The translations under genes and the position numbers were made by a program. Positions 26,591 to 32,099 of a DNA stretch of 32,099 nt are shown piece after piece (position 1 is the stretch's first letter; each line of letters opens with the position of its first letter). The notes beneath the pieces were generated by a model. It did not search any database, was not told the origin of the DNA, and saw nothing but the letters and a program-made list of their open reading frames with translations. Source of the DNA: Candidatus Borkfalkia faecipullorum (GTDB taxonomy: Bacteria; Bacillota; Clostridia; Christensenellales; Borkfalkiaceae); NCBI GenBank assembly GCA_019114245.1, contig DXFX01000072.1, positions 1 through 32,099 on the forward strand, given 5' to 3'.

Positions 26591-27883
26591 ATGTTCAGTC
26601 CTGAAATAGAAAAGATCGACAGAAAATCGCTGCGGGAAATGCAGCTGGAGCGTCTGAAACACATTGTCCGCTATTGCTATGAAAACGTTCCTATGTACAA
26701 GAGGCGTTTCGATGAGATCGGACTGAAACCCGAACACATCAAGACGCTCAAAGACATCGAGCTGATCCCTTACACGACAAAGGACGATCTGCGGGACAAT
26801 TATCCCTTCGGTCTGTTTGCCGTTCCCATGAAAAAGATCATCCGACTGCACGCGTCCAGCGGCACGACGGGCAAACCCATCGTGGGCGGCTATACGCGCG
26901 CCGATCTGGACAACTGGTCCACCTGCATTGCGCGCATCCTCACCATGGCGGGCGCGACGGATGAGGACATCTTTCAGGTGTCTTTCGGGTACGGACTGTT
27001 TACGGGCGGATTCGGATTGCACTACGGGGTGGAAAAGCTGGGCGCCACCGTCGTTCCCGTATCGTCGGGAAATACGGAGCGGCAGCTCATGCTCATGCGC
27101 GATTTCGGCGCCACGGCGCTCATCGCCACGCCCAGCTATGCCATGTACCTTGCGGAAACGGCGAAGCGGGAGGGGATCTTGCAGGACTTGAAGATCCGCC
27201 TCGTCTGTATGGGTGCGGAAGCTTCCACGGCGGAAACGCACGAATCCCTGCAAAAGCTGTTCGGCGCCTTTCCCACGGAAAATTACGGGCTCACCGAAGT
27301 GGGCGGCCCCGGCGTTGCGGGCGAATGCCGCGAAAAGGCGGGAATGCACATCAACGAGGATATGTTTTATCCCGAGATCGTGGACATGGAACACAACAAA
27401 GTTCTTTCGGAAGGGGAACAGGGAGAAATGGTCATTACCACCCTCGTCAAGGAGGGAATGCCCGTCCTGCGCTATCGCACCAAGGACATCACCTCCCTCA
27501 CCTACGAGCCGTGCAAGTGCGGCAGGACGACGGCGAGAATGTCCCGCGTGGTCGGCAGGACGGACGATATGCTCATCATCCGCGGGGTCAACGTGTTCCC
27601 GTCCCAGATCGAGAGCGTGCTGATGGGCATGGACGAGCTCGGCAAGACGTACGAGATCATCGTGGACAGGGTCAATTACATGGACACGCTGGAAGTCCAC
27701 GTGGAAGTGGACGACGCCAGCCTTCTCACCGACTATTTCAAGCTGGAAGAGCTGGTGGCAAAAATCAAGCACAAATTGCGCGTGGTATTGCAGATCGACG
27801 TCAAAGTCAAGCTGGTAGAGCCTTTCTCCATCAGGCGTTCGGAAGGAAAGGTCAAACGCGTTACCGATCTTCGCAAAAAATAA
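26591..27883 (+). CDS. paaK: Phenylacetate-CoA ligase family (aryl-CoA ligase) protein, copy 1
   Basis: LHASSGTTGKPIVGGYT, YGLTEVGGPGVAGEC, YRTKDIT, DDMLIIRGVNVFPSQIE, RSEGKVKRV. Confidence 0.9.
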   Translation: MFSPEIEKIDRKSLREMQLERLKHIVRYCYENVPMYKRRFDEIGLKPEHIKTLKDIELIPYTTKDDLRDNYPFGLFAVPMKKIIRLHASSGTTGKPIVGGYTRADLDNWSTCIARILTMAGATDEDIFQVSFGYGLFTGGFGLHYGVEKLGATVVPVSSGNTERQLMLMRDFGATALIATPSYAMYLAETAKREGILQDLKIRLVCMGAEASTAETHESLQKLFGAFPTENYGLTEVGGPGVAGECREKAGMHINEDMFYPEIVDMEHNKVLSEGEQGEMVITTLVKEGMPVLRYRTKDITSLTYEPCKCGRTTARMSRVVGRTDDMLIIRGVNVFPSQIESVLMGMDELGKTYEIIVDRVNYMDTLEVHVEVDDASLLTDYFKLEELVAKIKHKLRVVLQIDVKVKLVEPFSIRRSEGKVKRVTDLRKK

Positions 27884-27913
27884 TCGAAAAAAATTCAGGT
27901 CAGGTCATCAATT

Positions 27914-29629
27914 ATGAAAAAACTGTTATTGGGCGATTTTGCCGTTGCGCGCGGCGCATGGGAAGCGGGCGTGCAGGTTGCCGCCGCCTATCCCGGCACG
28001 CCGTCTACCGAGATCACGGAAGAGCTTGCCCGCTATGACGACGTGTACAGCGAATGGTCCCCCAACGAAAAAGTGGCGTTGGAAGTGGGCATAGGCGCGT
28101 CCCTGCGCGGGGTGCGCACCATCGTATCCATGAAGCACGTGGGGCTCAATGTCGCCTGCGACCCGCTCTTTACGGCGTCTTACACGGGCGTGAACGGCGG
28201 GCTCGTCGTTGCGGTCGCGGACGATCCTTCCGTATTCTCTTCGCAGAACGAGCAGGATACTCGTCTCACCGCGGTCAGCGCGCAGGTCCCCGTGCTCGAA
28301 CCCTCCGATTCGCAGGAAGCCAAGGATTTTACAAAGTTTGCCTTCGAGCTTTCGGAAAAGTACGATACGCCCGTCATTTTGCGGCTCACCACCCGCGTGG
28401 CGCACTCGCAGAGCCTTGTCGAGCTGTGCGAGCGGGAAGAGCATCCCGCAAAGCCGTACGAGCGCAACATTGCCAAGTACGTCATGATGCCCGCCAACGC
28501 GCGCGTCAAACACGTCGTCGTGGAGGAGCGCACTGAAAAACTTTCCGAAGATTCCAACGGTTTTTCCGTCAACCGCATCGAAGAGGGGAGCAAGGAGCTC
28601 GGTATCATCTGTTCGGGCGGCGTGTACCAGTATGTGAAAGAGGCGCTGCCGCAGGCGTCCGTACTCAAACTGGGTACGGTGTGGCCGCTCCCGTACAAAC
28701 TCATCGAGCGCTTTGCAAAGAGCGTAAAGCGCTGTATCGTCGCGGAAGAACTGGCGCCCCATCTGGAAACGCAGATCAAGGCGCACGGCATTGCGGTGGA
28801 AGGGAAAAACATTTTCCCGCGGTGCGGCGAATTTACCGCCAACCTCATCCGCAAATGCGTTCTGGGCGAACAGACGGAAATAAAGAGCCATTCCGTCCCC
28901 GCCCGTCCCCCCGTGCTCTGCGCGGGCTGCCCGCACCGCGGCGTGTTCTATGTGCTCTCCAAGCTCAAACTCAACGTTCTGGGCGACATCGGCTGTTATA
29001 CGCTGGGCGCCGTTCCGCCGCTCGGGTCGATGGACGCCGTCGTCTGCATGGGCGCAAGCATCGGCATGGCGATCGGCTTTGAAAAGGCGGATCCCGAAGC
29101 GCACAGGCATTCGGTTGCGGTCATCGGCGATTCCACCTTTATCCACAGCGGCATCACGGGGCTCATCGACGCCGTATATAACAAGGCGAAAGTCACCGTC
29201 ATCATTCTCGACAACCGCACGACGGGCATGACGGGGCATCAGAACCACCCCGCCACGGGCAAGACCATCAAAAACGAACCTACATACGAACTCGACCTCG
29301 CGGAGGTCTGCCGCGCCGTCGGCGTGCGAGACGTCGTCACCGTCGATCCGGGCGATCTGAAAGCCACCGAACAGGCGGTGAAAGACGCGCTTTCCCATGA
29401 GGAAGTTTCCGTGGTCATTGCAAAGCGTCCCTGTGTCCTGCTCACCAAAAAGCTGTACCGCGGATTTCAGGTGAACGGCAACTGCAAAAAGTGCAAGGCG
29501 TGCCTCAAGCTCGGCTGTCCCGCCATTGTCAACGGCAAGGAGGGGATCTCCATCGACGTATCCCTGTGCACCGAATGCGGACTGTGCCAGGGCGTGTGCA
29601 AATTCAATGCGATCGAGGGGAGGGACTGA
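27914..29629 (+). CDS. iorA: Indolepyruvate:ferredoxin oxidoreductase, alpha subunit
   Basis: AAAYPGTPSTEITE, FSSQNEQDTR, PVLCAGCPHRGVFYVL, GDIGCYTLG, GDSTFIHSGITGL; C-terminal CxxCxxC ferredoxin region. Confidence 0.95.
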   Translation: MKKLLLGDFAVARGAWEAGVQVAAAYPGTPSTEITEELARYDDVYSEWSPNEKVALEVGIGASLRGVRTIVSMKHVGLNVACDPLFTASYTGVNGGLVVAVADDPSVFSSQNEQDTRLTAVSAQVPVLEPSDSQEAKDFTKFAFELSEKYDTPVILRLTTRVAHSQSLVELCEREEHPAKPYERNIAKYVMMPANARVKHVVVEERTEKLSEDSNGFSVNRIEEGSKELGIICSGGVYQYVKEALPQASVLKLGTVWPLPYKLIERFAKSVKRCIVAEELAPHLETQIKAHGIAVEGKNIFPRCGEFTANLIRKCVLGEQTEIKSHSVPARPPVLCAGCPHRGVFYVLSKLKLNVLGDIGCYTLGAVPPLGSMDAVVCMGASIGMAIGFEKADPEAHRHSVAVIGDSTFIHSGITGLIDAVYNKAKVTVIILDNRTTGMTGHQNHPATGKTIKNEPTYELDLAEVCRAVGVRDVVTVDPGDLKATEQAVKDALSHEEVSVVIAKRPCVLLTKKLYRGFQVNGNCKKCKACLKLGCPAIVNGKEGISIDVSLCTECGLCQGVCKFNAIEGRD

Positions 29630-29631
29630 TA

Positions 29632-30182
29632 TGGATATACTCATTGTCGGCGTCGGCGGTCAGGGGACCCTGCTTGCCAGCCGCGTTCTCGGAAAATACG
29701 CACTGGACAAGGGATTTGACGTCAAGCTCAGCGAAGTGCACGGCATGGCGCAGCGGGGCGGCAGCGTGATGACTTACGTCCGTATCGGCGAAAAGATCGC
29801 CTCTCCCATCATCGACGAGGGGCGGGCAGATCTCATCCTCGCCTTTGAAAAGCTGGAAGCCCTGCGCTATCTCCATTACCTCAAAGAGGGGGGAGAAACG
29901 CTCTATTCCACGCAGGAGATCATGCCCATGCCCGTCGTGACGGGCGCGGCGGAGTATCCGCAGGGCATCGAAGCGCTCCTGCCGGGTACGGGCGTGGACG
30001 CGCTCGCGCTCGCGCTGGAAGCGGGCAACGCAAAGGCGGCAAATTCCGTCATGCTCGGCGCGCTCTGCAAAAAGATGGGGCTGGACAGGCAGGCGTTTGA
30101 AGAAGCCCTGCTTGCAAGCATCCCGCAAAAAACCATCGAAATGAATAAAAAGGCGTTTGAACTCGGTTACAGCGCAGTCTAA
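29632..30182 (+). CDS. iorB: Indolepyruvate:ferredoxin oxidoreductase, beta subunit
   Basis: MDILIVGVGGQGTLLASRVLGKYAL, SEVHGMAQRGGSVMTYVRIG. Confidence 0.95.
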
Positions 30183-30204
30183 ACGCTTACGGATAACGGA
30201 GAAA

Positions 30205-31524
30205 ATGATGAAAGGTACACTCAAAGACTATATTTATCGTCCCGAATACGAATGCTTGTCGCGTTCGGAAATGGAAAACCTGCAGAGCGAGCGGCTGAGA
30301 AAGACGGTCGAACTCGTCTACAACAACTGCAAACCGTACAGGGCAAAGATGGACGAATTCAAGATCAAACCCTCTGACATCCGTTCCGTGTCCGACCTGT
30401 GCAAACTGCCGTTTACGGTCAAGCACGACCTGCGTGCGGCCTATCCGTTCGGATTTTATTCCGCGCCCGCAAGGGACATTGTGGAAGTGCACGCGTCCAG
30501 CGGCACGACGGGCAAACTCACCGTCGTCGGCTACACGCAGAACGACGTGGACGTGTGGGCGGAGATCGCCGCGCGCTCGCTTGCCATGGCGGGCGTGACA
30601 AAGGATTCCCTCGTTCACGTCGCCTACGGATACGGGCTGTTCACGGGCGGACTGGGCGCCCATTACGGCGCGCAGAAGATCGGCGCAAGCACCGTTCCCG
30701 CCAGCGCGGGCAACACCATCCGCCAGCTCACCCTCCTGCGCGATTTCGGCGCGACGCACCTTTGCTGCACCCCTTCCTATGCCATTTTCCTGGGTACGGA
30801 AATCCAGAAAGCGGGCATGGACATCAAGGATTTCAACCTGCAGGGCGGCGCCTTCGGGGCGGAACCCTGGACGTACCAGATGCGCGACGAGCTGGAAAGA
30901 CTGCTCGACATCGACGCGCTGGACATTTACGGACTTTCCGAGATCAGCGGCCCGGGCGTGGCGATGGAGTGTATGCAGAAAAACGGGAGCCATATCCAGG
31001 AAGATCACTTCATTCCCGAGATCATCGATCCGGAAACGCTGGAGCCGCTGCCGTTCGGCAGCGAAGGGGAACTCGTGTTCACCACCATCACTAAGACGGG
31101 ACAGCCGCTCATTCGCTACCGCACGAGAGATCTCTGCACCCTTTCGGACGAGAAGTGCGCCTGCGGCAGAACGACGGTCAAGATGAGCAAGGTCAAGGGC
31201 CGTTCGGACGATATGCTCATCATCCGCGGCGTCAACGTGTTCCCGTCCCAGATCGAGGCGGCCATCATGAACGTTTCCGGCGTCTCGCCGCATTACATGA
31301 TCTACGTCGACAGGATCAACAACCTCGACGTCATGGAGATCGACATCGAGCTTGCGGGAAATCTCACGCCCGACCGCATTTCCGACATCGAGAGCATCAA
31401 GAGGAAAGTGGAAACGGAAGTCAATTCGTACATCGGGCTGAGTGCAAAGATCAAGCTGTGTGAAAGCGGATCCATTCAGCGCAGCGAAGGCAAAGCCGTG
31501 CGCGTCATCGACAGGCGCAGTTAA
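30205..31524 (+). CDS. paaK: Phenylacetate-CoA ligase family protein, copy 2
   Basis: VHASSGTTGKLTVVGYT, YGLSEISGPGVAMEC, DDMLIIRGVNVFPSQIE. ATG 30205 preceded by GGAG. Confidence 0.9.
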   Translation: MMKGTLKDYIYRPEYECLSRSEMENLQSERLRKTVELVYNNCKPYRAKMDEFKIKPSDIRSVSDLCKLPFTVKHDLRAAYPFGFYSAPARDIVEVHASSGTTGKLTVVGYTQNDVDVWAEIAARSLAMAGVTKDSLVHVAYGYGLFTGGLGAHYGAQKIGASTVPASAGNTIRQLTLLRDFGATHLCCTPSYAIFLGTEIQKAGMDIKDFNLQGGAFGAEPWTYQMRDELERLLDIDALDIYGLSEISGPGVAMECMQKNGSHIQEDHFIPEIIDPETLEPLPFGSEGELVFTTITKTGQPLIRYRTRDLCTLSDEKCACGRTTVKMSKVKGRSDDMLIIRGVNVFPSQIEAAIMNVSGVSPHYMIYVDRINNLDVMEIDIELAGNLTPDRISDIESIKRKVETEVNSYIGLSAKIKLCESGSIQRSEGKAVRVIDRRS

Positions 31525-31547
31525 TTTTCGGATAAGGAGGATAAAAA

Positions 31548-31970
31548 ATGTTGGTCAAACAGCTTTCCGTATTTATGGAAAATCGCCCAGGCAGACTTTA
31601 CAAGCTCACGCACGCATTGGGGCAGGAGGGAATCGACTTTGTCACCCTCTCCATTGCGGATACCAAGGATTTCGGCATTGTGCGCTTTATCGCCCGCGAC
31701 AACGAGCGCGCCTATGAGATCCTGAAAAAAGAGGGGTTCACGGTGGGGATCACCGAGCTGATCGGCGTGGAAGTAAGCGACCGTCCCAACGCGCTCGCGG
31801 AAGTGGTGGCGCTGATCGAAGAGGCAAACATCAACATAGAATATCTCTATTCCTTTGTGCTTACCAATCACAACACGGCAAAGATCCTCATGCGCGTGGA
31901 GGATACCGACCGCGCGGTAAAACTGTTGCAGGAAAAGGGGATCAAGCTTCTCTCCGAAAAAATTCTTTAA
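31548..31970 (+). CDS. Tandem ACT-domain amino-acid-binding protein
   Basis: LVKQLSVFMENRPGRLYKLTHALGQEGIDF..., GVEVSDRPNALAEVVALIEEANINIEYLYSF; two ACT units. RBS AAGGAGG. Confidence 0.9.
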   Translation: MLVKQLSVFMENRPGRLYKLTHALGQEGIDFVTLSIADTKDFGIVRFIARDNERAYEILKKEGFTVGITELIGVEVSDRPNALAEVVALIEEANINIEYLYSFVLTNHNTAKILMRVEDTDRAVKLLQEKGIKLLSEKIL

Positions 31971-31972
31971 AA

Positions 31973-32091
31973 GATGAATTGTCAAACTAAGTGCAACACT
32001 TTGCGAGATTTTCAAGGAACAAATCTTGCGGTGTTCGAAAATGCAAAACTTTCTTGGGCCTGGCGTTTAAGAGCGCCAGGTTCTTTTTTAA
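31973..32091. repeat. Right copy of ~119 bp inverted repeat
   Basis: GATGAATTGTCAAACTAAGTGCAACACTT...CCTGGCGTTTAAGAGCGCCAGGTTCTTTTTTAA mirrors 39-157. Confidence 0.95.
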
Positions 32092-32099
32092 AGTCGCGG
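31987..32099 (-). mobile_element. C-terminal fragment of a second IS30-family-like transposase (5' truncated by window edge)
   Basis: Minus strand reads ...ATLKKNLALLNARPKKVLHFRTPQDLFLENLAKCCT*, the same protein as 3-143. Confidence 0.75.

Noticed and set aside
27926-29644. 572-aa minus-strand ORF
   Set aside because: Mirror of iorA in an antisense frame; His/Arg/Asp-rich non-protein-like sequence, no family motif. Long open antisense frames recur across all GC-rich genes here (codon-bias effect).
1-32099. Composite transposon or defence island between the IS copies
   Set aside because: Cargo is housekeeping/metabolic (tRNA, ung, rnf, ddh, maf); no resistance, integrase, toxin-antitoxin or defence genes recognised, and full IS copies are not visible.
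1-32099. CRISPR arrays or tandem-repeat loci
   Set aside because: No regularly spaced direct repeats seen on reading; repeats found are the IS ends, paralogue blocks and terminators only.

Overview
The 32.1 kb window looks like chromosomal sequence from an anaerobic Firmicutes/Clostridia-type bacterium (inference from gene content, codon style and -10/-35 promoters). It is probably a whole contig broken at repeats. Both ends are the 3' terminus of an IS30-family-like transposase gene, in inverted orientation with transposase 3' ends pointing inward. Left to right: an LRR lipoprotein; tRNA-Gly(CCC); apgM, ung and mtnN-like genes on the minus strand; a ferritin-like diiron candidate; a DEDDh exonuclease with a BRCT-like tail; an RsmF-type rRNA m5C methyltransferase; an M3 oligopeptidase (PepF type); a 1,222-aa lipobox plus C-terminal-TM surface protein; two half-length TauE/SafE proteins in tandem; a complete rnfCDGEAB operon; a HAD phosphatase; Ppx/GppA; Maf; an MreB-like actin; diaminopimelate dehydrogenase; and a paaK-iorA-iorB-paaK-ACT aryl-keto-acid cluster. 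The most interesting signal is in the Rnf operon. RnfD carries an extra C-terminal extracytoplasmic domain that reads like an FMN_bind domain. All three candidate flavinylation sites (RnfD loop DIVTAPT, RnfD tail DSEFSAT, RnfG DVTTSST) keep the Asp and the acceptor Thr but deviate from the canonical Dxx(S/T)GAT. No CRISPR array, phage module or obvious defence system was found. All family assignments are by motif reading; no searches were run.
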